Source of the DNA: Aliivibrio_A sp016764915
GTDB lineage: Bacteria > Pseudomonadota > Gammaproteobacteria > Enterobacterales > Vibrionaceae
Direction: 5' to 3'
Length of the DNA stretch: 64,000 nt
Assembly: GCA_965224595.1 (NCBI GenBank)
Contig: OZ245058.1
Coordinates: forward strand, 2,108,001 to 2,172,000
Part shown: positions 42,647-52,576 of the stretch, piece after piece
Numbering within the stretch: the stretch's first letter is position 1
Layout of the letters: every line of letters starts with the position of its first letter
Translations under genes and position numbers: made by a program
The notes under the pieces: model-generated
Seen by the model: the letters and a program-made list of their open reading frames with translations, nothing else
Database searches by the model: none
Told to the model about the DNA's origin: nothing

Positions 42647-43948
42647 CTATCTTTTTGCTTCATCGATCAAGATACGAGCGAGAGTACAAACGCCCATGCC
42701 GGTTGCGCCTGCTGACCATTTGTCTGAAGCGGAAACTCTGTTTGTGCCAGAGCAATCAAAGTGTAACCACCCGTTCTTATAATCGTCAACAAAATATGAT
42801 AAAAACGCAGCAGCCGTACTTGCACCTGGTGAGGCAGGCGTGGTTCCAATATTGGCTAAGTCAGCAAAGTTTGAAGAGAGCATACCACGATGGAAGTCCA
42901 TCACAGGCAGTGGCCATAACCCTTCTTTTTCTTGCTCTGCTGCATTTAATGCTCGTTGACTTAAGGCTTTATCAAAACTCAATAATGAATGGAAATCATA
43001 ACCAACTGCATTTTTTGCAGCGCCGGTTAATGTCGCACAATCAATCAGCAACTCGGGTTTATGCTCACTCGCATACTGTAAACCATCAGCCAGTACTAAA
43101 CGTCCCTCTGCATCTGTGTTTAATATCTCAACGGTTTTGCCGTTCTTATAGGTAATAATGTCACCCATTTTTAGTGCGCGACCAGAGATCATGTTCTCTG
43201 CACAGCATAATATGAGTTTAACTCGTTTATTCAAACCTCGTAAAATAGCCAGTCCTAAACCGCCCGCAATCGTCGCAGCCCCTCCCATATCCGCTTTCAT
43301 CGTTGTCATTGAACCAGAAGGTTTGAGGCTATAACCACCAGAATCAAACGTGATCCCTTTACCTACTAGACAGGCGAATACAGGCGCATTTTCATCACCC
43401 GTTGGATTATAATCTAACTGTAACATCGCAGAAGTGCGCTCAGAGCCTCGGCCGACTGCATATATACCCGTCCAACCTTCGGTAAGAAGATCTTTATCTT
43501 TTATGATTTTATACGATACATGCTCAGGCGCTGCCGCTACAGATTTAATGAATTCTGCCGCCATCGAAGCCAATTGACGAGGAGCAACTTCCTCCCCTGT
43601 TTTATTAATCAGATGTCTAACCCAATTAGTGGTCGAAATGCGATGAGTCAGCTCTTCTTGTTGCGCTTTTTTTAGCTCTTTCCACACCACTAGATTACTG
43701 CCTTTCGAGCCTCGATAACCTTGAACAAAGGCCCAAATTCTCTCTAGATCCCACTCTTTCCCCTCTAAAGTAACGGATGAGATCCCTTGACCATCAAGTT
43801 TTCTTCCCGCTCTTTGCACTGCATCCATTTTATGTTCTTCAGGAAGGTGAATAGTCGTTCCTTCAGCAGTAAATGAAAGTAAGGCGTTTTCGCCCCATTG
43901 AGCTGCCGCTGCTTGTGCAGATAGGAATACAGGCATCTGTTCAGACAT
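42647..43948 (-). CDS. pepB: Peptidase B (leucyl aminopeptidase family)
   Basis: A 433-residue M17 aminopeptidase. The family signature NTDAEGRLVLAD is present with the metal ligands nearby (GKGITFDSGGYSLKPS, ADMGGA). It hydrolyses N-terminal residues from peptides in the cytosol. It lies downstream of the isc operon behind a terminator. Confidence 0.94.
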   Translation of the reverse strand: MSEQMPVFLSAQAAAAQWGENALLSFTAEGTTIHLPEEHKMDAVQRAGRKLDGQGISSVTLEGKEWDLERIWAFVQGYRGSKGSNLVVWKELKKAQQEELTHRISTTNWVRHLINKTGEEVAPRQLASMAAEFIKSVAAAPEHVSYKIIKDKDLLTEGWTGIYAVGRGSERTSAMLQLDYNPTGDENAPVFACLVGKGITFDSGGYSLKPSGSMTTMKADMGGAATIAGGLGLAILRGLNKRVKLILCCAENMISGRALKMGDIITYKNGKTVEILNTDAEGRLVLADGLQYASEHKPELLIDCATLTGAAKNAVGYDFHSLLSFDKALSQRALNAAEQEKEGLWPLPVMDFHRGMLSSNFADLANIGTTPASPGASTAAAFLSYFVDDYKNGWLHFDCSGTNRVSASDKWSAGATGMGVCTLARILIDEAKR

Positions 43949-44035
43949 TTAAATCTCCTTGATGAATACTGACTGTTAATTATTTATTCAATTTATGTTG
44001 GTAATTAAATGATTATTAACTATTTAATGTAAAAA

Positions 44036-44057
44036 AAACGGACTATCAAGCCCGTTT
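44036..44057 (-). terminator. Terminator of the isc operon
   Basis: AAACGG (44036-44041) pairs with CCGTTT (44052-44057). On the minus strand a TTTTTTTT run follows. It separates iscX from pepB. Confidence 0.85.
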
Positions 44058-44123
44058 TACAATATTTTTCACCATAAATCACTACTATTACGTCACTTTG
44101 GTTAACAAAGAGGCGATTTAGTA

Positions 44124-44324
44124 TCAATCCATCTCATCCATCCAACTGAGAATGATCGCTTCTAATATTTTTTCATTAGAGCGGTTAGGATCATCTTCAA
44201 ACTCTTCGAGCTCAGTGATCCACTGATGTAAGTCAGTAAATCGAACAGTCTTAGGATCTGTTTCTGGAAATTTCTCTATCAACTCAAGAGCAATGTCTAG
44301 TGAATCAGTCCATGTTAAGCTCAT
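44124..44324 (-). CDS. iscX: Fe-S assembly protein IscX
   Basis: A 66-residue acidic protein of the IscX/YfhJ family (LTWTDSLDIALELIEKFP). It binds IscS and iron as an assembly adaptor. Last gene of the isc operon. Confidence 0.95.
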   Translation of the reverse strand: MSLTWTDSLDIALELIEKFPETDPKTVRFTDLHQWITELEEFEDDPNRSNEKILEAIILSWMDEMD

Positions 44325-44347
44325 ATTATGACCCCTGTTTTGGTTTG

Positions 44348-44686
44348 TTAGTGACTTTCAGATGCTAAATTTATTGTGTATTTTGGTATCTCTACAATGA
44401 GATCTTCATCAGCAACCAATGCTTGGCAGCCTAGGCGAGACTCAGGCTCTAACCCCCACGCTTTGTCTAACATATCATCTTCTAGCTCTTCGCTCTCTTC
44501 TAGAGAGTCAAAGCCTTCACGGATAATAATATGGCAGGTAGTGCAAGCACAGGATTTCTCACAAGCGTGCTCAATGCCAATACCGTTTTTAAGCGCTACA
44601 TCAAGAACACTCTGGCCTTTTTCTGCTTCTAAAACAGCACCTTCAGGGCATAACTCTTCATGTGGTAAAACAATAATCTTTGGCAT
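44348..44686 (-). CDS. fdx: ISC-type [2Fe-2S] ferredoxin
   Basis: A 112-residue adrenodoxin-like ferredoxin. Cluster cysteines lie in CEKSCACTTCH and later LGCQALV. The start MPKIIVLPHEELCPEG is chosen over an extension of five residues because it is the family form. Its start is 1 bp after the hscA stop. It gives electrons to cluster assembly. Confidence 0.95.
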   Translation of the reverse strand: MPKIIVLPHEELCPEGAVLEAEKGQSVLDVALKNGIGIEHACEKSCACTTCHIIIREGFDSLEESEELEDDMLDKAWGLEPESRLGCQALVADEDLIVEIPKYTINLASESH

Positions 44687-44687
44687 T

Positions 44688-46541
44688 CTAGACCTCATCA
44701 ATGGATTGACCAGCTAACGCAGCACGGATTGATACATCCATTCTGCGTGCGGCAAACTCTTTACTTATTTTATCAGTACGTTTAATGCCAGCTTCAATGG
44801 CTTTAGAGTCATTGCTTTGACGCAATATAATTAACTCTTCAACCGCGGCTTGTATCTCTTGGTACTCTTGCTTTGATAGCAGCTCTTCACCATTTTGTGA
44901 TAACGCCACCTCCAAACCTTCAATCACTCTATCCGCTTCAACTTGTTGCTCGGCTAAGGTACGTGAGTCCATATCTTCTTGCGCGAAAGTCATCGAATCT
45001 TTAAGCATATTCGCTATTTCATTATCACTAAGACCATATGAGGGTTTGACTTGGATTTCAGCTTGCACTTCGGTACTTTTTTCCATCGCGGTCACTGATA
45101 ACAACCCGTCCGCATCAACCTGATAAGTCACTCTAATGTGCGCAGCACCTGCCGCCATTGGAGGAATACCTCGCAGTGTAAATTGAGCGAGCGAACGGCA
45201 ATCTGCAACCAGTTCTCGTTCTCCCTGAATAACATGAACCAGCATCCCCGTTTGACCATCTTTAAACGTGGTAAATTCTTGTGCTTTAGCAACTGGAATT
45301 GTGGTATTACGAGAAATGATCTTTTCGACTAATCCACCCATGGTTTCAATGCCCAAGGAGAGTGGAATAACATCCAAAAGCAGCATATCTGAATCTGGTT
45401 TATTGCCCACTAATATATCAGCTTGAATAGCAGCACCGATAGCGACGACTAGATCTGGGTCGATACTGGTTAGCGGTGTTTTAGCAAAGAACTCACCCAC
45501 CATGTTACGAACTAATGGTGTTCGAGTCGAACCACCCACCATAACCGTTTCTAACACTTCATCTACTGTGATGCTTGCATCTTTTAGTGCTCGTCGACAT
45601 AAGAGCAGTGTCTTCTTCACTAACTTTTGAATCAGCGCTTCAAACTGCTGTTGATTAATGGTTCCAGTCCAATCAAACAGAGAAATAGTAGCTTGTTCGT
45701 TATCAGAGAGCGTAATTTTTGCCGCAGTGGCCGCATGAAGCAATTCGCGACGTTGCGATGCCGTTAGACTCTCTTTGAATCCTGACTGTTCTAAAATCCA
45801 TTCGGCAACCAAGGCATCAAAATCATCACCACCTAACGCGGAATCTCCCCCTGTCGCTAATACTTCAAATACGCCTTTAGATAAACGTAGAATTGAAATA
45901 TCAAAGGTACCACCGCCTAAGTCATAGATGGCAATCACACCCTCTTGACCAGAGTCTAATCCGTAAGCAATAGCGGCAGCGGTTGGTTCATTGAGTAGTC
46001 TCAAAACATTTAACCCTGCTAATTTTGCAGCGTCCTTTGTTCCTGCTCGTTGAGCGTCATCAAAATAGGCTGGGACCGTAATAACGACCCCTTCTAACTT
46101 GCCACCTAAACTTTCAATAGCTCTTTGAGAGAGCGCTTTGAGAATTTCTGCCGACACTTGAATTGGATTCACTGGCCCCAATTTAGTTTCAATAATAGGC
46201 AGTCCATTATCACTGGATTTAAACTGATACGGTAAATTGGGGTAACGAGCGGTAATGTCAGATAATGAGCGCCCCATTAAACGTTTGGCAGAAATAATGG
46301 TATTTTCAGGCTCTGTAGTGGCGAATGTTACGGCCACTTCCCCTACGACTACTCCACGTTCAGAATAGTGAACAACCGAAGGAAGAATACTTCGCCCATG
46401 TTCATCTTTTAGTGTGTCAGCAATTCCGCTTTGAACTGAAGCGACTAACGAATTCGTGGTCCCTAAATCAATACCAACAGCGAGCTTTTGCTGATGAGGA
46501 GCAACACTTAAACCGGGTTCAGAAATCTGTAAAAATGCCAT
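44688..46541 (-). CDS. hscA: Fe-S cluster chaperone HscA (Hsp70 family)
   Basis: A 617-residue Hsp70 homologue. The N-terminal ATPase contains VGIDLGTTNSLVAS and IYDLGGGTFDISIL; the peptide-binding domain follows from about residue 390. It transfers clusters from IscU with HscB. Confidence 0.97.
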   Translation of the reverse strand: MAFLQISEPGLSVAPHQQKLAVGIDLGTTNSLVASVQSGIADTLKDEHGRSILPSVVHYSERGVVVGEVAVTFATTEPENTIISAKRLMGRSLSDITARYPNLPYQFKSSDNGLPIIETKLGPVNPIQVSAEILKALSQRAIESLGGKLEGVVITVPAYFDDAQRAGTKDAAKLAGLNVLRLLNEPTAAAIAYGLDSGQEGVIAIYDLGGGTFDISILRLSKGVFEVLATGGDSALGGDDFDALVAEWILEQSGFKESLTASQRRELLHAATAAKITLSDNEQATISLFDWTGTINQQQFEALIQKLVKKTLLLCRRALKDASITVDEVLETVMVGGSTRTPLVRNMVGEFFAKTPLTSIDPDLVVAIGAAIQADILVGNKPDSDMLLLDVIPLSLGIETMGGLVEKIISRNTTIPVAKAQEFTTFKDGQTGMLVHVIQGERELVADCRSLAQFTLRGIPPMAAGAAHIRVTYQVDADGLLSVTAMEKSTEVQAEIQVKPSYGLSDNEIANMLKDSMTFAQEDMDSRTLAEQQVEADRVIEGLEVALSQNGEELLSKQEYQEIQAAVEELIILRQSNDSKAIEAGIKRTDKISKEFAARRMDVSIRAALAGQSIDEV

Positions 46542-46574
46542 TTAATAATCCTATTCTTTCTAATTTACGTCTAC

Positions 46575-47090
46575 TTATTCAAATAGAGTCTCTTCTAACT
46601 GCTCTATTTCATGCTGAAGTTTAACCACGAATCTCAATTTACGAACACTATCAGCGGCAGCTTCTAATTGTTTCTGATTTAACTCAGAGCTCAATTGTTT
46701 AAGTCGATCTTTAAACATCACTAAAATATCACTTTCTAATGATGCTAATGCCAATTCCGGATCACTCGAAGATGGGATCTCTTCTAATGTCTCTCGTAAC
46801 TCCATCTGCTGCATCAAAAAGGTCATATCTTGTAGTGTTTTCTGCTCACCTCTAATGTCCAAGCCTGATTCAGACAGTATGTACTCTGCTCGTGAGATTG
46901 GATTTTTTAAAGTTTGATAGGCGTCATTAATTTGCGCTGATTTTTGAATTGCCAGCAACCTATCGCGCTCAGAAGCTGTCGCGAATTTATCAGGATGAAA
47001 GCGGCGCTGGAGTTCTCTGTACTGTTCAGAAAGAAGGCCACCTTCCAGTTCAAACTGATTAGATAGCCCAAATAATTCGAAATGATTCAT
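46575..47090 (-). CDS. hscB: Fe-S co-chaperone HscB
   Basis: A 171-residue J-domain co-chaperone. The N-terminal J domain has the HPD triad in RRFHPDKFAT. The C-terminal helical part binds IscU. It is encoded 33 bp before hscA. Confidence 0.96.
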   Translation of the reverse strand: MNHFELFGLSNQFELEGGLLSEQYRELQRRFHPDKFATASERDRLLAIQKSAQINDAYQTLKNPISRAEYILSESGLDIRGEQKTLQDMTFLMQQMELRETLEEIPSSSDPELALASLESDILVMFKDRLKQLSSELNQKQLEAAADSVRKLRFVVKLQHEIEQLEETLFE

Positions 47091-47126
47091 AAATTTAGTA
47101 TGTACTACTCTTATGCGTTGATGGAA

Positions 47127-47450
47127 CTATACGTTGAAGCTTTCACCACAGCCACATTCGCTTTTTGCATTTGGGTTATTAAACTGAAATCCTTCATTTA
47201 ATCCCTCTTTTGCAAAATCCAGCTCGGTACCATCTAGATAAACCAAACTTTTGGTATCAATGATGATTGTCACTCCATGCTCTTCAAACGTTTTATCTTC
47301 ATCATTAAGTTGGTCTACAAACTCAAGGATATAAGCCATACCCGAGCAACCAGTAGTTTTCACACCTAATCGTAAACCGATGCCTTTGCCTCGGTTTTCC
47401 AAAAATGTTCTCACGCGGCTAGCCGCGGCTTCCGTGACGGTTATGGCCAT
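47127..47450 (-). CDS. iscA: Fe-S assembly A-type carrier IscA
   Basis: A 107-residue A-type protein with three cysteines: VKTTGCSGMAYI and ECGCGESF. It carries iron or clusters. Length and order match the isc operon. Confidence 0.97.
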   Translation of the reverse strand: MAITVTEAAASRVRTFLENRGKGIGLRLGVKTTGCSGMAYILEFVDQLNDEDKTFEEHGVTIIIDTKSLVYLDGTELDFAKEGLNEGFQFNNPNAKSECGCGESFNV

Positions 47451-47474
47451 CTTACAACCCTTGGTTAATTAATA

Positions 47475-47855
47475 TTACGCACGTTTCTTTTTATAATCAG
47501 ATACCGCTGCTTTAATCGCATCTTCAGCAAGAATAGAGCAGTGAATTTTTACTGGTGGTAATGCAAGCTCTTCAGCAATTTCTGAGTTTTTAAGTGCCGC
47601 AGCTTCGTCTAATGTTTTGCCTTTTACCCACTCAGTAACCAGTGAGCTTGAGGCAATCGCAGAGCCACAACCGTACGTTTTAAATTTTGCATCTTCAATG
47701 ATGCCATCTTCAGATACTTTAATCTGAAGTTTCATTACATCACCACATGCCGGCGCGCCAACCATGCCACTGCCGATAGATGGATCTTCTTTATCAAATG
47801 ATCCAACGTTACGTGGGTTTTCGTAATGGTCCAGTACTTTTTCGCTATAAGCCAT
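47475..47855 (-). CDS. iscU: Fe-S scaffold protein IscU
   Basis: A 126-residue scaffold with conserved Cys in GAPACGDVM, TYGCGSAIASSS and VKIHCSILAEDAI. The Asp after the first Cys is present. Clusters are built here with IscS and transferred by HscA/HscB. Confidence 0.97.
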   Translation of the reverse strand: MAYSEKVLDHYENPRNVGSFDKEDPSIGSGMVGAPACGDVMKLQIKVSEDGIIEDAKFKTYGCGSAIASSSLVTEWVKGKTLDEAAALKNSEIAEELALPPVKIHCSILAEDAIKAAVSDYKKKRA

Positions 47856-47910
47856 GATTTTTTCCTCTAAATTTAGTTCGTCCGTGAAATAAGTGTGTTA
47901 ATAACGATTA

Positions 47911-49125
47911 TTAGTGGTGTGCCCACTCAACCGTACTTAGATCAACACCCTCTTTATACATATCCCACAATGGAGACATATCACGTAGTTTTTCTACTGC
48001 TTCACGAATTTTTAAAATTGCGTAGTCTACTTCTTCGGCGGTAGTAAAACGGCCAAAGGAGAAACGTACTGAGCTGTGCGCCAACTCATCATTAAGACCA
48101 AGCGCACGTAATACGTAGGATGGCTCTAGGCTTGCTGATGTGCAGGCTGAACCAGAAGAGACCGCGAGATCTTTAAGAGCCATAAGTAATGACTCACCTT
48201 CTACAAACTCAAAACTGATATTAATATTACTCGCAACACGCTGCTCTAAGTCACCGTTAATATGAACAGCTTCCATATCCATTAACCCATCTAATAGACG
48301 AGTTCTCAGGGCAAGATTATGCGCAGTATCTTTTTCCATATCTTCTTTAGCAATACGACACGCTTCACCCATACCGACAATCTGGTGTGTCGCCAATGTG
48401 CCTGAACGCATCCCACGCTCATGACCACCACCGTGCATTTGAGCTTCTAAACGAATACGTGGCTTACGACGAACATAAAGTGCGCCAATCCCTTTAGGAC
48501 CATAGAGTTTATGTGCCGAAATAGAGATTAAATCCACTTTTAGTTCTTTAACATTGATCGGTAACTTACCCGCTGATTGCGCAGCATCAACGTGGAAAAT
48601 AACTTTACGAGAACGGCACAACTCACCAATTTTAGCGATATCTTGAATCACACCAATTTCATTGTTTACATGCATGATAGAAACCAACACCGTATCTTCA
48701 CGGAAAGCAGCCTCTAACTTTTGTAAATCGATAAGTCCAGTTGGCTCTGGCTCAAGGTAAGTAACTTCATAGCCTTCACGCTCAAGCTGACGACAGGTAT
48801 CAAGAACCGCTTTGTGCTCCGTCTTACAAGTAATAATGTGTTTGCCTTGTTTCTTGTAAAAGTGAGCAGCACCTTTTATTGCAAGGTTATCTGATTCTGT
48901 TGCGCCTGAAGTGAATACGATCTCACGCGGATCCGCATTCAGCATATCTGCAATTTGATCACGCGCGTTATCAACCGCTTCTTCAGCTTGCCATCCATAA
49001 CGATGCGAGCGTGATGCTGGATTTCCAAAACATCCGTCCATCGTCATATGCTGAACCATTTTATCAGCAACACGAGGATCAACAGGACAAGTAGCAGAGT
49101 AATCAAAGTAAATTGGCAGTTTCAT
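47911..49125 (-). CDS. iscS: Cysteine desulfurase IscS
   Basis: A 404-residue PLP enzyme supplying sulfur. The PLP lysine is in SAHKLYGPKG and the active-site cysteine in SGSACTSASLEPS. Supplies IscU, thiamine and tRNA thiolation. Confidence 0.97.
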   Translation of the reverse strand: MKLPIYFDYSATCPVDPRVADKMVQHMTMDGCFGNPASRSHRYGWQAEEAVDNARDQIADMLNADPREIVFTSGATESDNLAIKGAAHFYKKQGKHIITCKTEHKAVLDTCRQLEREGYEVTYLEPEPTGLIDLQKLEAAFREDTVLVSIMHVNNEIGVIQDIAKIGELCRSRKVIFHVDAAQSAGKLPINVKELKVDLISISAHKLYGPKGIGALYVRRKPRIRLEAQMHGGGHERGMRSGTLATHQIVGMGEACRIAKEDMEKDTAHNLALRTRLLDGLMDMEAVHINGDLEQRVASNINISFEFVEGESLLMALKDLAVSSGSACTSASLEPSYVLRALGLNDELAHSSVRFSFGRFTTAEEVDYAILKIREAVEKLRDMSPLWDMYKEGVDLSTVEWAHH

Positions 49126-49196
49126 TTTATCTCCGATAATACAGACGTTATGGCGTCAGGAGCTGACATTAACACCCACGATATTATATTATTATT

Positions 49197-49655
49197 TTAT
49201 AAACTATTATTAACCGACAATTTCAAATCTTGTCGACCAGATATTTGTTTGATTTCATTATCTGTCATTAACTCACCCAGAGTAATGCCATCTAAAAAAC
49301 CACTAATTCTATTACTCAAATCTTTCCAAAGCGTATGAGTTAAACATCGGGCTCCGCCTTGGCAACCATTACTTCCATGGCACTTCGTTGCATCCACTGA
49401 TTCATCAACTGCAGCAATAACCATACCAACTGCTATCTCATTAGGTTCTTTTCCTAATAGGTAACCGCCTCCTGGTCCTCTAACACTTGATACCAGCTCT
49501 GCTTTTCGTAAACGAGAAAATAACTGCTCAAGGTATGATAATGAAATACCTTGGCGCTCTGAAATCTCGGCCAGAGGTACTGGTCCCTTTTGCGCATGCA
49601 GTGCGACATCTAACATTGCTGTTACTGCATAACGCCCTTTAGAAGTAAGCTTCAT
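49197..49655 (-). CDS. iscR: Iron-sulfur regulator IscR
   Basis: A 152-residue Rrf2-type regulator starting MKLTSKGRYAV. The cluster ligands are Cys92, Cys98 and Cys104 (KCHGSNGCQGGARC) with His107. It represses the isc operon when holding its [2Fe-2S] cluster. A 14-codon in-frame extension is excluded. Confidence 0.96.
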   Translation of the reverse strand: MKLTSKGRYAVTAMLDVALHAQKGPVPLAEISERQGISLSYLEQLFSRLRKAELVSSVRGPGGGYLLGKEPNEIAVGMVIAAVDESVDATKCHGSNGCQGGARCLTHTLWKDLSNRISGFLDGITLGELMTDNEIKQISGRQDLKLSVNNSL

Positions 49656-49695
49656 ATCACACCATATCCACATATAAGTTAAGGATAAGTTTGCC

Positions 49696-49745
49696 ATACT
49701 TGACTAATTTGGTCAAGTATATAACCTACTATTTTACTCAAGTAT
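49696..49745. promoter_or_regulatory. Two abutting type 1 IscR binding sites
   Basis: Two 25-bp sites lie end to end 41-90 bp before the iscR start. Site 1 (49696-49720) has halves ATACTTGAC and GTCAAGTAT and matches the type 1 consensus (ATASYYGACT...) at 24 of 25 positions. Site 2 (49721-49745) has ATAACCTACT and CTCAAGTAT, matching 22 of 25. This indicates autorepression as in E. coli. Confidence 0.85.
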
Positions 49746-49764
49746 TATTGTGCACTATTTATTG

Positions 49765-50493
49765 CTACTTTTTTTCTGCCAGACTCTTGTCTACAGCCGA
49801 AAGTACACCACGTAATATACTTAACTCTTGAGCTTCTGGGCGAGCACGATTAAATAGGCGACGCAGCTTATTAACCACCTGTCCAGGATGTGCTTTATTA
49901 ATAAAACCTGTTTCAGTCATCACATTTTCAAGGTGTGAATAAAACAGTTCTAATTCATTGTTCAATGGATATTCCGACTCTTTTACATCGCCTTTATAGG
50001 ACTCCGAGTCTAACCAAGCTACACGTGTTTCGTAACTGATTGTTTGTACCGCCATCGCTAAATTCAATGAACTGTAATTCGGATTAGCAGGAATGCAAAC
50101 GTGATAGTGACACTTTTGCAGCTCTTCATTGATTAGTCCGACTCTTTCACGGCCAAAAACCAAAGCAACAGGATGACTCTTTGCCTCTTCAATCGTTTTC
50201 ACACCACACTCTCTAGGTTCCAGCATTGGCCATTCTAAAGTGCGAGAGCGTGCACTGGATCCAATCACTAAACTACAGTCTGATATGGCTTCATCCAACG
50301 TGCTAACCACTCTTGCGTTATTGGCAATATCACTGGCACCCGCCGCTAAAGCGATCGCTTGCCCATCGACTTCACACTCTGGTGCAACCAGAACCATTTG
50401 GGTTAATCCCATTACTTTCATCGCTCTTGCCGCTGAGCCTATATTTCCAGAATGAGTGGTTCCAACCAGTACAATACGAACATTTTCTAGCAT
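49765..50493 (-). CDS. trmJ: tRNA (cytidine/uridine-2'-O-)-methyltransferase TrmJ
   Basis: A 242-residue SPOUT methyltransferase (position 32 of several tRNAs). The knot region has VALVFGRERVGLINEEL and NPNYSSLNLAMAVQ. A C-terminal extension follows. Located next to iscR, as in enteric bacteria, and divergent from suhB. Confidence 0.95.
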   Translation of the reverse strand: MLENVRIVLVGTTHSGNIGSAARAMKVMGLTQMVLVAPECEVDGQAIALAAGASDIANNARVVSTLDEAISDCSLVIGSSARSRTLEWPMLEPRECGVKTIEEAKSHPVALVFGRERVGLINEELQKCHYHVCIPANPNYSSLNLAMAVQTISYETRVAWLDSESYKGDVKESEYPLNNELELFYSHLENVMTETGFINKAHPGQVVNKLRRLFNRARPEAQELSILRGVLSAVDKSLAEKK

Positions 50494-50703
50494 GGTGTAA
50501 TCTTACCTAAAGCCAACAAAAAACCGACGTATATTAACACAATTCATGATGACCGAATACTTCCATTGTCAGCATTATCTAGCTTTGATAACTGTGCATA
50601 CTTTTACCCTATCATTGAGCAAAAAATAACCGCTTTCCTTTTCGGATTTATTTGTTATACTCTCCGCCGCTTTTCGTTCTTTAACATCTGTTGGGAAATA
50701 TCT

Positions 50704-51507
50704 ATGCATCCAATGCTAAACATTGCTATCCGTGCTGCGCGCAAGGCTGGCGACCATGTTGCTAAATCTTTCGAGAATCCAAGTAAAACGGAAGTCTCTC
50801 AAAAAGGTTCTAACGACCTAGTTACAAACATCAATCATGAAGCTGAATTTATGATTATGGACATTATCAAAAAAGCTTACCCTGACCACTGTATTTTGGC
50901 TGAAGAATCTGGCTCTAAAGAGGGCAGAGACAAAGAGTGTCAATGGATTATAGACCCAATAGATGGAACATCTAACTTTGTAAACGGTCATCCTCACTTC
51001 TCAATATCCATCGCTTTACGTATGCGCGGCCGCACTGAAGTTGCCTGTGTCTACGATCCAATGCGTAACGAGTTATTCACGGGTACTCGTGGTGGTGGTG
51101 CTCAGCTAAACAATCAACGAATTCGTGTTAAAGAGTCTCGTGATTTAGCTGGAACGACGTTAGCAACAACTTTCCCAACAAAACAGAAACAACACTCTGA
51201 AAGCTACATGAAAATCTTAGCTTCGATGTTTATCGAATGCGCAGATGTTCGTCAAAATGGCGTTCCTTCTCTTGATTTATGCTATCTTGCGGCTGGGCGA
51301 GTTGATGGTTATTTCGAATTAGGCCTAAAGCCTTGGGATATGGCAGCTGGAGAGTTAATTGCTCGTGAAGCTGGCGTTATCTGTACTGATTTTTCTGGCG
51401 GAACAAACCACCTAGTCTCTGGTAACATTGTTGCTGGTTGTGCACGAATCATCAAACCTATGCTGAAGAAAATCCGTGAGAACGGCAACGACGCAATGAT
51501 GAAATAG
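50704..51507 (+). CDS. suhB: Inositol-1-monophosphatase/Nus factor SuhB
   Basis: A 267-residue FIG-superfamily phosphatase. Metal-binding motif WIIDPIDGTSNFVNG and C-terminal PWDMAAGELIAREAG are present. In E. coli it also joins the Nus complex for rRNA synthesis. I chose MHPMLNIAIRAARKAG as the start; the longer in-frame ORF reads through a non-conserved stretch. Confidence 0.96.
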   Translation: MHPMLNIAIRAARKAGDHVAKSFENPSKTEVSQKGSNDLVTNINHEAEFMIMDIIKKAYPDHCILAEESGSKEGRDKECQWIIDPIDGTSNFVNGHPHFSISIALRMRGRTEVACVYDPMRNELFTGTRGGGAQLNNQRIRVKESRDLAGTTLATTFPTKQKQHSESYMKILASMFIECADVRQNGVPSLDLCYLAAGRVDGYFELGLKPWDMAAGELIAREAGVICTDFSGGTNHLVSGNIVAGCARIIKPMLKKIRENGNDAMMK

Positions 51508-51540
51508 AATACCTAGAGAGTGATTACTCTCTACATAAAA

Positions 51541-51574
51541 AAAGCCAGAATTAATAATTCTGGCTTTTTTATTG
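51541..51574. terminator. Bidirectional terminator between suhB and secF
   Basis: AAAGCCAGAATT pairs with AATTCTGGCTTT around three bases, flanked by A and T runs on both sides. It can stop both suhB (plus) and secDF (minus) transcripts. Confidence 0.92.
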
Positions 51575-51616
51575 CCGCCAGTGTAATTACTAACGGCAAA
51601 GTATAGTAAGAAGACC

Positions 51617-52564
51617 CTATGGCATCTCCTCGATCTCCTCCCCCTCTTTGTCTATTTGCGGTGGCATTAGGTGCTCTCGGGTAATACCAAGTTTCAGAGC
51701 TAATGCTGAGGCGACATAAATTGAAGAGTAAGTACCAACCGTAATACCTAACAATAATGCTAAGGCAAAGCCGTGAATCATTGCCCCACCTTGAGTAAAC
51801 AAAGCAATAACAACAAAAAGAGTGGTTCCGGAAGTAATTAATGTTCGACTTAACGTTTGAGTTACCGAGTTGTTCATCACTTCAATCGAATCACCTTTAC
51901 GCATTTTACGGAAATTCTCTCGAATACGGTCAAACACAACAATGGTATCGTTCAGTGAATAACCCACTACGGTTAATAGCGCCGCCACAATGGTCAAGTC
52001 AACTTCAATATTCAATATAGAAAAGATACCCAGTGTAATAATTACATCGTGTGCCAATGCCAACACAGCACCCGCAGCAAGACGCCACTGAAAACGCATT
52101 GAAACATAGAGCATAATACAAATCAGTGACACTAAGATAGCAAGGCCACCTGCCTCGGCCAATTCTCCGCCTACATTTGGACCAACAAACTCGATACGAC
52201 GCATCTCAACACTGTCACCCGTACCTTGCTGTAGGGCATCCAATATTTGGTTACCGAGAACGGCACCTTTAGCATCATCACGAGGGCGAAGACGAACGAT
52301 GACATCTCTCGCAGTACCAAAGCTCTGCACTGTCGCATCGCCAAAACCAGAAACCTCAAGAGAGGAACGAATTTTTTCCAGATCCGCAGGGTGTTCAAAA
52401 CCTACTTCAATTAGGGTTCCACCGGTAAAATCTAAACCCCAATTCAACCAGTTTGTTGATAATGTTGCAATCGAAGCACCTATCATCAATAACGAGAAGA
52501 AAAAGGCACCCTTTGACCAACGCATAAAGTCGATCACTTTGTCTGTTTTCATTAACTGAAACAT
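51617..52564 (-). CDS. secF: Protein translocase subunit SecF
   Basis: A 315-residue RND-family membrane subunit with six membrane helices and an N-terminal periplasmic domain. WGLDFTGGTLIEVGF and SLNDTIVVFDRIREN are the family marks. With SecD it drives protein release from SecYEG by the proton-motive force. Confidence 0.96.
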   Translation of the reverse strand: MFQLMKTDKVIDFMRWSKGAFFFSLLMIGASIATLSTNWLNWGLDFTGGTLIEVGFEHPADLEKIRSSLEVSGFGDATVQSFGTARDVIVRLRPRDDAKGAVLGNQILDALQQGTGDSVEMRRIEFVGPNVGGELAEAGGLAILVSLICIMLYVSMRFQWRLAAGAVLALAHDVIITLGIFSILNIEVDLTIVAALLTVVGYSLNDTIVVFDRIRENFRKMRKGDSIEVMNNSVTQTLSRTLITSGTTLFVVIALFTQGGAMIHGFALALLLGITVGTYSSIYVASALALKLGITREHLMPPQIDKEGEEIEEMP

Positions 52565-52576
52565 TTCAATACTTCC

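Noticed and set aside
42589..43155. 188-codon plus-strand open frame opposite pepB
   Set aside because: Antisense shadow of the conserved pepB.
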